In this document: positions 32,528-41,001 of the stretch, piece by piece
How the letters are laid out: each line of letters starts with the position of its first letter
Numbering within the stretch: position 1 is the stretch's first letter
Assembly: GCA_964462035.1 (NCBI GenBank)
Contig: CAYXAP010000041.1
Location: 1 to 64,000, forward strand
Source: UBA1660 sp964462035
GTDB lineage: Bacteria > Myxococcota_A > Polyangia > Polyangiales > Houyiibacteriaceae
Length of the DNA stretch: 64,000 nucleotides
Direction of reading: 5' to 3'
Made by a program: the position numbers and the translations under genes
Notes under the pieces: model-generated
The model's input: the letters and a program-made list of their open reading frames with translations, nothing else
Database searches by the model: none
What the model was told of the DNA's origin: nothing

Positions 32528-33331
32528 GTGCGCTCCCTGCTCATCGTCGGCGCGGTGGTCGCCTTCGGGTTGCTGCCGCCGACCCAGGGACGGACCCAGG
32601 GTAGCGAGCTCTTCGCGCTCGAGCTCGTCGCCCCCGCCGAGCTCCCGAGCACGGGTCGGCGTGACGGGCGAGCGACCTATCTGGACCAGCCGTCCCGGCT
32701 CTTCCGCGTGGGGAGCATGGAGCCCGGCCAGCGCTACCCGCTGGTGGTCGTCCTGCCGTGGACCGGCGGGACCTCCGAGCAGATGTGGAGCCGGCTCGAA
32801 GGGCTGATCCCGGTCGACGCCTACTACGTGTTGCTCACGCCCGGCTCGCCGAGCCGCAGCGACTATCTGCCCCGCTTCTACGACTACGTCAGCTGGCTCG
32901 ACGAGCGGGTCGGCGCGGACCTCGAGCAGGCGGGCCGACAGCACTCGGTCGACGCCGAGCGGATCTACCTCACCGGCTTCTCCGTCGGCGGCGACGCCGG
33001 CTGGGCGCTGCTGCTTCGGCACCCCGAACGCTATCGCGGCGCACTGGTGTTGGGTGCGCGCTCGAGCGCGAGACCGCGCCGTGGCGCACGCCAGGCGCTC
33101 CGAGAGCGCGACCTCCGCATCGCGTTCGCCATCGGAGACTCCGACGACGCGGCACGGCGACGGGGCATCACGCGGGCAAACGAGACCGCGCGCGAGTACG
33201 GCGTCGAGACCCGCTTCGAGACCTTCGCGGGCCATCACGGCACGCCACGACCGGAGCTGATGCGCTCGCTCCTCGAGTTCGTCTTCGCAAACGACCAGAG
33301 CCCACGATCACGACCCGGCATGCGTCCCTGA
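32528..33331 (+). CDS. Exported alpha/beta-hydrolase (esterase/PHB-depolymerase-like)
   Basis: A 267-residue protein with a GTG start and a signal-like N-terminus (RSLLIVGAVVAFGLLPPTQG). The alpha/beta-hydrolase core is visible: strand PLVVVLPW, nucleophile Ser152 in TGFSVGGDAGW, acid near Asp204 (AIGDSDD) and His236/237 (FAGHHGTP). The layout, with a 'HSVDAERIYLTGFSVGG' helix-strand before the nucleophile, is that of PHB depolymerase/feruloyl-esterase-like enzymes. The substrate is unknown. It is preceded by a short gap to the zinc-finger gene and is probably a single gene. Confidence 0.85.
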   Translation: MRSLLIVGAVVAFGLLPPTQGRTQGSELFALELVAPAELPSTGRRDGRATYLDQPSRLFRVGSMEPGQRYPLVVVLPWTGGTSEQMWSRLEGLIPVDAYYVLLTPGSPSRSDYLPRFYDYVSWLDERVGADLEQAGRQHSVDAERIYLTGFSVGGDAGWALLLRHPERYRGALVLGARSSARPRRGARQALRERDLRIAFAIGDSDDAARRRGITRANETAREYGVETRFETFAGHHGTPRPELMRSLLEFVFANDQSPRSRPGMRP

Positions 33332-33379
33332 TTCTGGGGGGAGTGGAAGTTTTCACGACCATCTCCCATGATGGGCGCC

Positions 33380-35722
33380 ATGAAGCGTGCTCTTCTCTTG
33401 CTCCCCTTCTTCCTGCTCGCGTGCGGTGACGATGGCGGCGGCGACGGCTCGGCCGACGCGGCCACCACGTGCGAGTCCGACGTCGACTGTGACGATGGGA
33501 GCTACTGCAACGGGCCAGAGACCTGCGACCCGAGCGACCCCCTCGCGAACGCGGCAGGCTGCGTGGCCGGTGACCGCCCCTGCCCGATGGGGACCATGTG
33601 CGACGAAGACGCCGACGAGTGTGGCGACACCTGCGTCGACGCGGACGAGGACGGGGAGCTGTCGATCGAGTGCGGTGGCGGTGACTGCGACGACTCCGAT
33701 CCTGCTCGCTATCCCGGGAACACCGAGATCTGCGACGCGATGAACCGGGACGAGGACTGCGATCCTCGAACGTTCGGATTCCGCGACAGCGACGGCGACG
33801 GTGCCCCCGACGCGCTCTGCTGCAACGTCGATGCCGATGGTGCGGAGATGTGCGGCACCGACTGCAACGACGCGAACGCGGCGGTCGGCGGGACGGCGAT
33901 CGAAGCCTGCGACTCGCTCGACAACGACTGCGACGGGATGGTCGACGAGATGGTCCTGAGCACCTACTGGGAAGACACCGATGGCGACGGCTTCGGGGAC
34001 CCCGACGGTGAGGTTCGAATGGGGTGCGCGCAGCCGGTGGGATTCGCCGAGAACGACAACGACTGCAACGACGAGGTCGCGGCGATCAACCCCGCCGCGA
34101 CGGAACGCTGCACCGAAGAGGACGTCGACGAGAACTGCGACGGAGTGATCGACCCCGTCGAAGACTGCAGCTGCGACGAGGGTGACACCCAGCCCTGCAC
34201 CCTGCCCGGTGTCTGCGCCGCCGGCGTCGAGACCTGCGACTCCGGGTCATGGAGCGTGACGTGCTCGATCGAGCCCGAGATCGAGGTCTGTAACGGCTTC
34301 GACGACAACTGCGATGGCGTCACCGACGAGGGGCTGACCGTGGCCTGCTACGAAGACGACGACAACGATGGCTATGCGGCCGCCGGAGCGTTGCTCTCGC
34401 AGCGCTGTCCGCAGTCCAGCCGACCCGAAGTCGGCGGTTGCCCGACGGGCACCACCAATCGTCCGCCCATGGGCGACGACATCGATTGCAATGACTCCAA
34501 CAGCTCGGTGCGCCCCTCCGCGACCGAGGTCTGTGTGGAAGGAACGTCGCTCGACGACGACTGCGACGGCATGGTCGACGAAGGGGTCGCCGTGGTCTGT
34601 TATACGGACGGCGACAACGACACCTATCCCGCCGCGAGCGCCGCCACCCCCCGCTGTGCGGACAACGGGCGGCCAGAGGTCGGTCGCTGTCCTTCGGGCA
34701 CGACCAACACCGTGCCGACGATGAGCACGACCGACTGCGACGACAGCACCTTCGCGATCAATCCCGCCGCGACCGAGCGATGCGAAACGCCGGCCGACGA
34801 CAACTGCAACGAGATGATCAACGAGGACTGCGAGTGCATCCCGCCCGCGAGCCGCTCGTGCTCGGAGGGCGGCATCGTCGGCGTGTGCGGTGGCGGCACC
34901 CAGCCCTGCGAAGACGGTGCCTGGGGTGACTGCGACATCACCCCAGCGCCGACGGAGATCGCTTGCGACGGCATGGACGAAGACTGCGATGGCGCCATCG
35001 ACGAGTCCCTGCTGACCAGCTGCTACACCGACGCCGACGACGACGGCTACCCGCCCGCCGGCGCGATGCCGATGCTGAAGTGCACCTGCGGAAGCATGGA
35101 GACGAGCCGCGCTCCCACGGTCGGCAACGTGGACTGCAACGACTCCATGGCTTCCGTGAACCCGGGCGCCACCGAGCTCTGCGATCGCCTGGACACGAAC
35201 TGCGACGGCACCGACCCCCGGCCCGAGGACTGGGACAACGACATGCACACCGCCATCGGTTTCACGGGCTGCACGGGTGGATTCGACAAGGACGACTGCA
35301 ACGACTTCATCAGCACGGTCTTCCCTGGACAGAGCCGGTACTTCGGGTTCCCCCGATGCGCGAACGACCGCCGGCCTTGCCGTTGCGGCGCGCCCTACCC
35401 GTGGTTCGGCGGCGTGACGCGCTGCTTCGACAACACCATCACGAGCTGTCCGCCCGCCACCGACGACTGTCCCCACCTGCTCGCGGCGCCGGAGCCCTAT
35501 CTCTTCGACTACAACTGCGATGGGGCGGAGACGCACGAGCCTCCCGTCACCAGCTGTGGTTCGACCTGCGGCGGCGGTGGCTGCGGCGTCGCTGGACCGA
35601 CCTACCTCCACTTCTCCAACGAGTGCGGGGTGGAGCGGGCCTACCGCTACTGCGAGTGCAGCACGACCTCCACCGCGTGCGTGGAAAGGGTCGAGCTAGA
35701 GGACCCGATGCGCTGCCGCTGA
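33380..35722 (+). CDS. MopE-like Cys/Asp-repeat lipoprotein
   Basis: A 780-residue lipoprotein (lipobox LLACGDD) whose mature part repeats a MopE/thrombospondin-type-3-like unit: Asp-rich calcium loop (DTDGDGFGD), then 'DCND...NP.A.E.C', then 'DNDCDGMVDE' or a variant such as 'DDNCDGVTDE'. There are about seven copies with two Cys-rich spacers (TQPCTLPGVCAAGVETC and 'SRSCSEGGIVGVCGGG'). Such proteins bind calcium and, in the Methylococcus MopE case, copper. The final 130 residues differ and are Cys-rich. It is a surface protein; metal binding is inferred. The ATG at 33380 heads the signal peptide. Confidence 0.9.
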   Translation: MKRALLLLPFFLLACGDDGGGDGSADAATTCESDVDCDDGSYCNGPETCDPSDPLANAAGCVAGDRPCPMGTMCDEDADECGDTCVDADEDGELSIECGGGDCDDSDPARYPGNTEICDAMNRDEDCDPRTFGFRDSDGDGAPDALCCNVDADGAEMCGTDCNDANAAVGGTAIEACDSLDNDCDGMVDEMVLSTYWEDTDGDGFGDPDGEVRMGCAQPVGFAENDNDCNDEVAAINPAATERCTEEDVDENCDGVIDPVEDCSCDEGDTQPCTLPGVCAAGVETCDSGSWSVTCSIEPEIEVCNGFDDNCDGVTDEGLTVACYEDDDNDGYAAAGALLSQRCPQSSRPEVGGCPTGTTNRPPMGDDIDCNDSNSSVRPSATEVCVEGTSLDDDCDGMVDEGVAVVCYTDGDNDTYPAASAATPRCADNGRPEVGRCPSGTTNTVPTMSTTDCDDSTFAINPAATERCETPADDNCNEMINEDCECIPPASRSCSEGGIVGVCGGGTQPCEDGAWGDCDITPAPTEIACDGMDEDCDGAIDESLLTSCYTDADDDGYPPAGAMPMLKCTCGSMETSRAPTVGNVDCNDSMASVNPGATELCDRLDTNCDGTDPRPEDWDNDMHTAIGFTGCTGGFDKDDCNDFISTVFPGQSRYFGFPRCANDRRPCRCGAPYPWFGGVTRCFDNTITSCPPATDDCPHLLAAPEPYLFDYNCDGAETHEPPVTSCGSTCGGGGCGVAGPTYLHFSNECGVERAYRYCECSTTSTACVERVELEDPMRCR

Positions 35723-35729
35723 GGCGACG

Positions 35730-36941
35730 TCAGCCGGCGGCGGCGTCGAGGGCTTCCTCGAGCTTCTTCGCCGGGATGACGCCCTTGTAGACCACGAGGG
35801 CGCCGGGCAGATCGTCGGGGAGGACCTCTTCGCTGACCCGGAGCCGGCTCGGAACGGCGAAGACCATCGGAACCGGCAGGCCCGCCTCGACGAGCTCGAC
35901 CCGCTTCCACACGGCGTCGCGGCTCCAGTAGCCGAGGGCCTCGAGGTAGACCTTGGTCCCGTCCTTCTCGAAGACGAGGTCAGGGATGCAGACACCGACG
36001 CCGGGCAACGAGAGGATCTCGCTCGAGGGCGACACCGCCCACGCCGTTCGGCCCTTGTCGAAGCGCTCGCCGTGCTTGTCGAGGAGCTTCTGCACCTCGT
36101 CGGGGAGCGCCGCCTCGCGCTCGCCCGCCTTCCGCTCGCCCTCGGCGTGGAAGTGCAGCCGATCGCGCTTCTTGCCCCAGCGAACCTGCGCGTCGAGAGC
36201 CCACGCATCGCACGCCCGGATGGCGGGGAAGGCCATCGCCAGCTGCAGGCCGTACTTGGTCACGCTCGAGAGCAGGCTGAAGGGACCGTCGATCTCGATC
36301 TTGTAGCCGCCCTTCTCACCGGGCTCGATGGTGTGCAGCAAGCGCAAGAACTTCAGCTTCCGGAAGAGGTAGCGGTAGGTCGCCGGCGACTTGGCCGCGA
36401 CCTGCACGACCACCTTCTCCGCGCGCAGGAGCACGGCCTGTACCTGCGACTCGTCGTAGAGATCGACGAGCGCCTCACCACCGATGGTCTCGAAGCCGAG
36501 GATGCGATGATTGCTCTTGAGGTCGGCGTAGAGGAGTCGCTCGATCTCCTCGGGCTCGAGGGCCCGGGCGCTCGCGACCTCCGCGATGACCACGTCGCGA
36601 TCGAAGGCGCCGCGGTAGGTCGCCTCGCGCCGGAGCGCCGCTGCTCGCTCGAAGACCGCCTTTCGGATCTCGGCGGGATCGTGCTCGGCGTCGACCTCGA
36701 CCTCGCACCGGTCCATGACCAGCTTTCGCAGACCGTCCGCGACCTTTCGATCTCTGGACGGGGTCGGCACGTCGTCCATCGCGTCCTTGAGCTCGCCGCG
36801 GGTCTTGCCCACGTGGGCCTCGGCGATCGTGACGTAGCGCCGCGCGATCGACTCCGCGTTGGCGCGCGCGTCGCCCTTCCAGGCACGGAGCTTGAGCTCG
36901 CCCTTGCGACGGTAGATGCGGACCAGGTCAGCGGTAAGCAA
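35730..36941 (-). CDS. Bax1-like nuclease (DUF790), partner of XPB helicase
   Basis: A 403-residue DUF790 protein. In archaea this family is Bax1, a structure-specific nuclease that binds XPB. The C-terminal catalytic core is visible as CIPDLVFEKDGTKVYLEALGYW, with the Asp and Glu of a PD-(D/E)xK-type site, and 'AIRACDAWALDAQVRWGKKRDRLHF' ahead of it. It begins 14 bp inside the end of the helicase gene, so the two are coupled and almost certainly form a helicase-nuclease complex for DNA repair. The start at 36941 (MLTADLVRIYRRKG) matches the family start. Confidence 0.92.
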   Translation of the reverse strand: MLTADLVRIYRRKGELKLRAWKGDARANAESIARRYVTIAEAHVGKTRGELKDAMDDVPTPSRDRKVADGLRKLVMDRCEVEVDAEHDPAEIRKAVFERAAALRREATYRGAFDRDVVIAEVASARALEPEEIERLLYADLKSNHRILGFETIGGEALVDLYDESQVQAVLLRAEKVVVQVAAKSPATYRYLFRKLKFLRLLHTIEPGEKGGYKIEIDGPFSLLSSVTKYGLQLAMAFPAIRACDAWALDAQVRWGKKRDRLHFHAEGERKAGEREAALPDEVQKLLDKHGERFDKGRTAWAVSPSSEILSLPGVGVCIPDLVFEKDGTKVYLEALGYWSRDAVWKRVELVEAGLPVPMVFAVPSRLRVSEEVLPDDLPGALVVYKGVIPAKKLEEALDAAAG

Positions 36942-38292
36942 CGTGGTCCCTCCGGCGCTCGCTCGTGAACGCCTCGCTCGTCTCGCGGGTGACCAGCTCG
37001 TAGAGCACGGCCCGCTTGTCTTCCTTCTTGCGGAGCACGCGACCCAGGCGCTGGACGTGCTCGCGCACCGAGCCGCTGCCGCTGACGATCACCGCCACGT
37101 TCGCGTCCGGGACGTCGACGCCCTCGTTGAGCACCTTGGACGTGACCACGGCGCGGATGGTCCCCTCGGCGAGCGCCGAGAGGATCTCCGAGCGCTCGCT
37201 GACCTTCGTCTGGTGGGTGATCGACGGGATCAGGAAGCGCCGGCTGATATCGAAGGCGGTCGCGTTGTCCTGGGTGAAGAGGATCGCGCGGTCGTTGCGG
37301 TGCTCGTGGAGGAGCTGAGCGACCGTCTCCATCTTCGCGGAGGCGGCAAAGGCGAGCTGGCGCTGCTCGCGGTAGGCGGCGAAAGCACGGCGGCCCTCCT
37401 CGCTGAAGGTCGAGCGCATGATGAAGTCGCTCCACCCCGTCTTGGAGCCCATGCGGATGCCCTGGCTGACCACGAAGGCTCGGTAGGTCGCGCGCGCCGC
37501 GTCGTAGCGCTGGCGCTCGTCGGGGCTGAGGTCGACGGCGATGCGGACGGTCTCGTAGTCGGCGAGGTAGTCGCCGCTCATCTCGACGATCTCCTGTCGG
37601 TAGACCATCGGGCCGACGAGCTCCTCCAGGAGCGCTTCGCGGCCATCCGCGCGTTCGGGGGTCGCTGTGAGCCCGAGCCGGAAGGGCGCGAGGCAGAGCT
37701 TGGCGGCGAGCGCGTAGGTCTCGCCCGGCAGGTGGTGCGCTTCGTCGAAGACCACCAGCCCGAAGCGGTTCCCGAAGTGCTCCATGTGGATGTACGCCGA
37801 GTCGTAGGTGGTGACCGTGATCGGCAGGACCCGATGCTCGCCGCCGCCGACCACGCCGACGTCGACCCCGAACGCGGTGCGCAGGTTGTCGTACCACTGG
37901 CGGACCAGGTCGAGGGTCGGGGCGATCACCAGCGTCGAGCGCCGGCGATCGTCGATCGCCATCATCGCGACGTAGGACTTGCCGGCACCGGTCGGCAGCA
38001 CGACGAGCCCTTGGCCCCGCGCCTTCTTCCAGGCGGTCATCGCCTCGCGCTGATAGGGCCGCGGCTCGCGCCGGACCCGGAGGCCGCCCTCGAGCTCTTC
38101 GTAGGCGCGAGCCTCGTCCTCGTAGGCGATCTCGCCTCGGACGAAGCTCATCACGATCGCGGCGTAGTCCTGGGCGGCGGCGCGATGGCAGGCGGATCGA
38201 GCATCCCAGCGACACTGCGAGGGCACGCGCGGGTCGCCCTCCTCGAACCCGTGCACTTCCAGGGTGCCGCTCTTGAACGCCAGGCGAACCAC
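36928..38292 (-). CDS. XPB-family SF2 DNA helicase
   Basis: A 454-residue helicase of the XPB/Rad25 type. Motifs: Q-like RPYQREAM, Walker A PTGAGKS (100-106), DEAHH (183-187), 'GLTATPER', 'ILFTQDN', and motif VI QRLGRVLRK. The short N-terminal domain before Walker A (MVRLAFKSGTLEVHG..., about 75 residues) is typical of bacterial and archaeal XPB. XPB unwinds DNA 3'-5' with its nuclease partner. I chose GTG 38292 because it opens at the conserved-looking 'RLAFKSGTLEV'; the frame extends 21 codons further upstream. It is coupled to Bax1 by a 14-bp overlap. Confidence 0.92.
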   Translation of the reverse strand: MVRLAFKSGTLEVHGFEEGDPRVPSQCRWDARSACHRAAAQDYAAIVMSFVRGEIAYEDEARAYEELEGGLRVRREPRPYQREAMTAWKKARGQGLVVLPTGAGKSYVAMMAIDDRRRSTLVIAPTLDLVRQWYDNLRTAFGVDVGVVGGGEHRVLPITVTTYDSAYIHMEHFGNRFGLVVFDEAHHLPGETYALAAKLCLAPFRLGLTATPERADGREALLEELVGPMVYRQEIVEMSGDYLADYETVRIAVDLSPDERQRYDAARATYRAFVVSQGIRMGSKTGWSDFIMRSTFSEEGRRAFAAYREQRQLAFAASAKMETVAQLLHEHRNDRAILFTQDNATAFDISRRFLIPSITHQTKVSERSEILSALAEGTIRAVVTSKVLNEGVDVPDANVAVIVSGSGSVREHVQRLGRVLRKKEDKRAVLYELVTRETSEAFTSERRRDHVAYR

Positions 38293-38447
38293 GGCTCGTG
38301 CTCTAACACGAGCAGCGCTCCGCTTCTCCCCCGAGGCGTCCGAAGCTCGCTCCATGGCGCCCCTCTTCGGCGCTCGAGCCGCCCGGTTGCGGCGTCGATG
38401 GCACGCTTGGCTCGACGGGGCGGGCCGAAGGCCGCATACGTCAGGCA

Positions 38448-39290
38448 GTGAGCGGCTGGATTCGAGAGACGCCGGTGAAGGGCCGACCCGGGCCGATCGA
38501 GCTCACCCCGGAGGGGATCACGGCTCATGGGGATGGCCGCGTCCGCCTCGAGGCCCGGTGGGACCAGGTCTTCGGAGTCGCGCTGATGCCAACGGACGCA
38601 CCGAAGAAGGCGTTCGTGCTCGTGCCGCGCGAGCCGCCGCGACCGCCTTGGATCGAGGTGGGGCCCGATGACCTACCGGAGGGCGTCGCGGATCTGCAAA
38701 CGCTCGAGTCGCGAATCCGGGCGCGGGTCGACCAGAGCGGCTACCGCGATCGCGGCCTGCAGCGGCCGATGCTCCCCTCGGACCAGCTCATGCAGAAGGT
38801 GCTCGCTCGCGAAGACGTGCCGGGCGCGCTCGAGGTGCCGGTCGGGGCCGGCCCTGGTGGCTGGTGGCGCCGCGGCGTCGACGTGCTCGCCGCCGGATCG
38901 GCGGGTGGACTGCTCGGTCTCTATGGGGGCGCGCTGAGTGGCAGCGCGCTGATCGCGGTCGCCGTCGCGGGCGCGAGCGCCGTGGTGGGGGCGTCGTTGC
39001 CGATGGCGTTCGCCCGCAACTGGCGCTCGCTTTCGCGGCGGTCGAAGCGACCGCGGGTGCTGGTGCTCGCGCCGGATGGCTGCGTGGTCGGGCTGCCCAC
39101 CGGGCCGGAGTCGTTCACCTGGAGCGAGATCGGCGGCTTCCAGCACGCGGGGGAAGGCTCCGGTCGCCGGCTGGAGGTTCGTCGCCGTGGTGGAGAGGTC
39201 GCCGGTTCGATCGACGCCGCGTGGTTCGGTGCGCCGCTCGAGCTGATCACCGCGGTCGCGCAGGCCTACCTGAACCGGCACCGGCGGTAG
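38448..39290 (+). CDS. Membrane protein with Gly/Ala-rich hydrophobic region, unknown
   Basis: A 280-residue protein with a GTG start. The N-terminal 130 residues are soluble-looking with a PH-like beta pattern ('IELTPEGITAHGDGRVRLEARWDQVFGV'). A Gly/Ala-rich hydrophobic stretch (about 145-185) likely forms two membrane segments, and a second PH-like cytosolic part follows ('VLVLAPDGCVVGLPTGPESFTWSEIGGF'). The paired PH-like units around membrane segments resemble bacterial YdbT/PH-domain membrane proteins, but this is a loose fit. It is divergent from the XPB gene, 155 bp away. Confidence 0.72.
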   Translation: MSGWIRETPVKGRPGPIELTPEGITAHGDGRVRLEARWDQVFGVALMPTDAPKKAFVLVPREPPRPPWIEVGPDDLPEGVADLQTLESRIRARVDQSGYRDRGLQRPMLPSDQLMQKVLAREDVPGALEVPVGAGPGGWWRRGVDVLAAGSAGGLLGLYGGALSGSALIAVAVAGASAVVGASLPMAFARNWRSLSRRSKRPRVLVLAPDGCVVGLPTGPESFTWSEIGGFQHAGEGSGRRLEVRRRGGEVAGSIDAAWFGAPLELITAVAQAYLNRHRR

Positions 39291-39409
39291 AAGCACCCCT
39301 TTCTGGGCCCCGATCGAAAAAAGTGGGCAGCTAAAGAGAAGCTTCAGAAATGGCCCGTCTCTCCTGATGTGGCGCCGGTGGTGGCGCCGAAAGCCAAGGA
39401 GAAACAGCC

Positions 39410-39862
39410 ATGTCGTTCACCAGCCTCTTCGCCAACGCCCCCTTCCTCAAGGCCCTCTCCGTCGTCACCGCCCTCGGTGGCGGGAGTGCCGCGGTCGCCC
39501 TCCAGAACGCCGGTCCGGCGGACCCGATGGAGACCGTCGCTTCCGGCGCCGAGCCGAGCGAGAAGGGCCCCGACCACGCGACCGGCCTCGAGCGCGCCAT
39601 GGAGAAGGCGCCTCATGCTCGCGGTCACGAACGAGCCCGAGCGGCCCACGAGCGTCGCGACGCCCGCCGAGCCGAGCGCCCCGAGCGTGGACCCGCCGAG
39701 CGCGCCGAGCGCGGCCCCCGCGGTGAACGCCCGGAGCGAGCCGAAGCCCATGGTGAGCGCCCCGACCGCGAGCGTGGGCCCCGCGGCGAGCGCGCCGAGC
39801 GCGCCGCCGAGGCCCGCGAGATGGCCGAGGGCAAGCGGGAGCATCGCCGGCCCGCGCGCTGA
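39410..39862 (+). CDS. Low-complexity Arg/Glu/Pro-rich protein with hydrophobic N-terminus
   Basis: A 150-residue protein preceded by a good AAGGAG ribosome site. The first 35 residues (MSFTSLFANAPFLKALSVV onwards) form a hydrophobic helix, anchor or signal. From about 50 on, the chain is almost entirely Arg, Glu, Ala, Gly, Pro and His in short tandem units (RAERPERGPAER, RGPRGERPERAE and similar), highly charged and probably disordered. I know no family. Such polyampholytes can act in condensates or as surface ligands. The opposite strand is also open here, but it has no ribosome site. Palindromic hairpins follow the gene. Confidence 0.68.
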   Translation: MSFTSLFANAPFLKALSVVTALGGGSAAVALQNAGPADPMETVASGAEPSEKGPDHATGLERAMEKAPHARGHERARAAHERRDARRAERPERGPAERAERGPRGERPERAEAHGERPDRERGPRGERAERAAEAREMAEGKREHRRPAR

Positions 39863-39900
39863 CCTAGACGTCGGGAAGGGGTGACCCCAACCCTCCTCCT

Positions 39901-39995
39901 GATGACCGAGGGGAACCAATCCCCCACTCCTCATCCCCCTCGGTCGTCACCCCAACCCAACCTGAGCGGCGTACCTCTCTGGAGGTGCGCCGCTC
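39901..39995. terminator. Two strong hairpins between the Arg/Glu-rich gene and mscS
   Basis: Hairpin A pairs 39901-39913 (GATGACCGAGGGG) with 39936-39948, 13 bp with one G:U-type pair. Hairpin B pairs 39964-39977 with 39982-39995 (GAGCGGCGTACCTC and partner), 14 bp with one wobble and a four-base loop. Hairpin A is further flanked by GGGGTGAC (39878-39885) and GTCACCCC (39946-39953), allowing alternative pairing. They lie between convergent genes and may terminate both, but two such stems plus alternatives are more than a simple terminator needs. Confidence 0.55.
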
Positions 39996-40026
39996 GACTA
40001 ATTGGGAGCAGACACAGCCGACCCCA

Positions 40027-40908
40027 TCAGCTGGCGGCGCGGAAGGGCGGGAGGTCGGTGTCGAAGTGGACGTCGACCTGCGGGAAGGCGATGACGACGC
40101 CGGCCTTCGCGAGCGCATTCCAGATCGCGAAGCAGAGCTCCGACGAGAGGATTCGCGCCTGCCAGGGATCGCGGGTCCACACGGCGACCTCGAAGTCGAC
40201 GCTGCTGGAGCCGAAGCCGAGGAGCAGCACGAGCGGGGGCTCGCCGGTGCCATCGTCGTGCAGCGCCGTAGCGACCTCCTTCAGCGCGTCTCGAGCGACG
40301 GCGAGGTCGGAGTCGTAGTGCACACCGACGGTGGCGCGGACCCGAAAGACGGGGCGGCCGAGGGTGCGGTTGCGAACCACTCCCTGAATGAGCGTCGCGT
40401 TGGGAATGAGCAAGTCTTCGCCGTCGCGGCTGCGGGCGATGGTGCTGCGGATCCCCATCCGGACGATCCGGACCACGGTCCCTTCGACCTCGAGGACGTC
40501 ACCCGGCTTGATGCTCCGCTCCACGAGCAGGATGATCCCGCCCACGAAGTTCTGGACGATGTTCTGCATCGCGAAGCCGAGCGCCACCGCGAAGACGGCC
40601 CCCGCAGCGAAGAGCGCGCCCAAGTCCAAGCCGATGGTGGAGAGCGCGGTGGTGAAGCCGATCGCCAACACCAGGTAGTGCAGCAGGTTGGTCACCAGCC
40701 CCACCGTGCCCACGTCCTGCACGCCCCGGAGCTGGAAGGCCCGGCGAGCCAGCCGGCGCGCGATGCTGGAGACGATGAAGGTCGCGATGACCACCAGGAC
40801 CGCCAGGAGGATCCGGCCGACGGTCAGCTTCACCGAGCCCAGATGGATGAGCTCGAAATCCATCCAGTGCTGGAGCTGGTCCAGCCAGGAGCCGCTGCCT
40901 TCGTCCAT
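40027..40908 (-). CDS. MscS-family mechanosensitive channel
   Basis: A 293-residue membrane protein. Three membrane helices lie in the first half; the pore-lining helix is Gly/Ala-patterned (LGALFAAGAVFAVALGFAMQN), followed by the beta-domain segment 'IVQNFVGGIILLVERSIKPGDVLEVEG' that is diagnostic for MscS. The C-terminal vestibule domain includes 'VPNATL'-type sequence (LIPNATLIQGVVRNRTL). It releases solutes on hypoosmotic stress. The length matches small MscS (about 286 residues). The start at 40908 removes a spurious upstream extension. It is divergent from the dehydrogenase gene, 93 bp away. Confidence 0.94.
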   Translation of the reverse strand: MDEGSGSWLDQLQHWMDFELIHLGSVKLTVGRILLAVLVVIATFIVSSIARRLARRAFQLRGVQDVGTVGLVTNLLHYLVLAIGFTTALSTIGLDLGALFAAGAVFAVALGFAMQNIVQNFVGGIILLVERSIKPGDVLEVEGTVVRIVRMGIRSTIARSRDGEDLLIPNATLIQGVVRNRTLGRPVFRVRATVGVHYDSDLAVARDALKEVATALHDDGTGEPPLVLLLGFGSSSVDFEVAVWTRDPWQARILSSELCFAIWNALAKAGVVIAFPQVDVHFDTDLPPFRAAS

Positions 40909-41001
40909 CGGCGCGATCCTACCGATCCGAGCCCGATGGCCGCAGTTGTCGACAAAGCAGCGAGCGCTTGCCGCCGCCCGCGAGCGGCGTAGGGATCGAC
41001 C

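Noticed and set aside
39344..39934. A long open frame on the minus strand opposite the Arg/Glu-rich gene
   Set aside because: It lacks a ribosome site and a plausible start, and its composition is simply the complement of the charged repeat.
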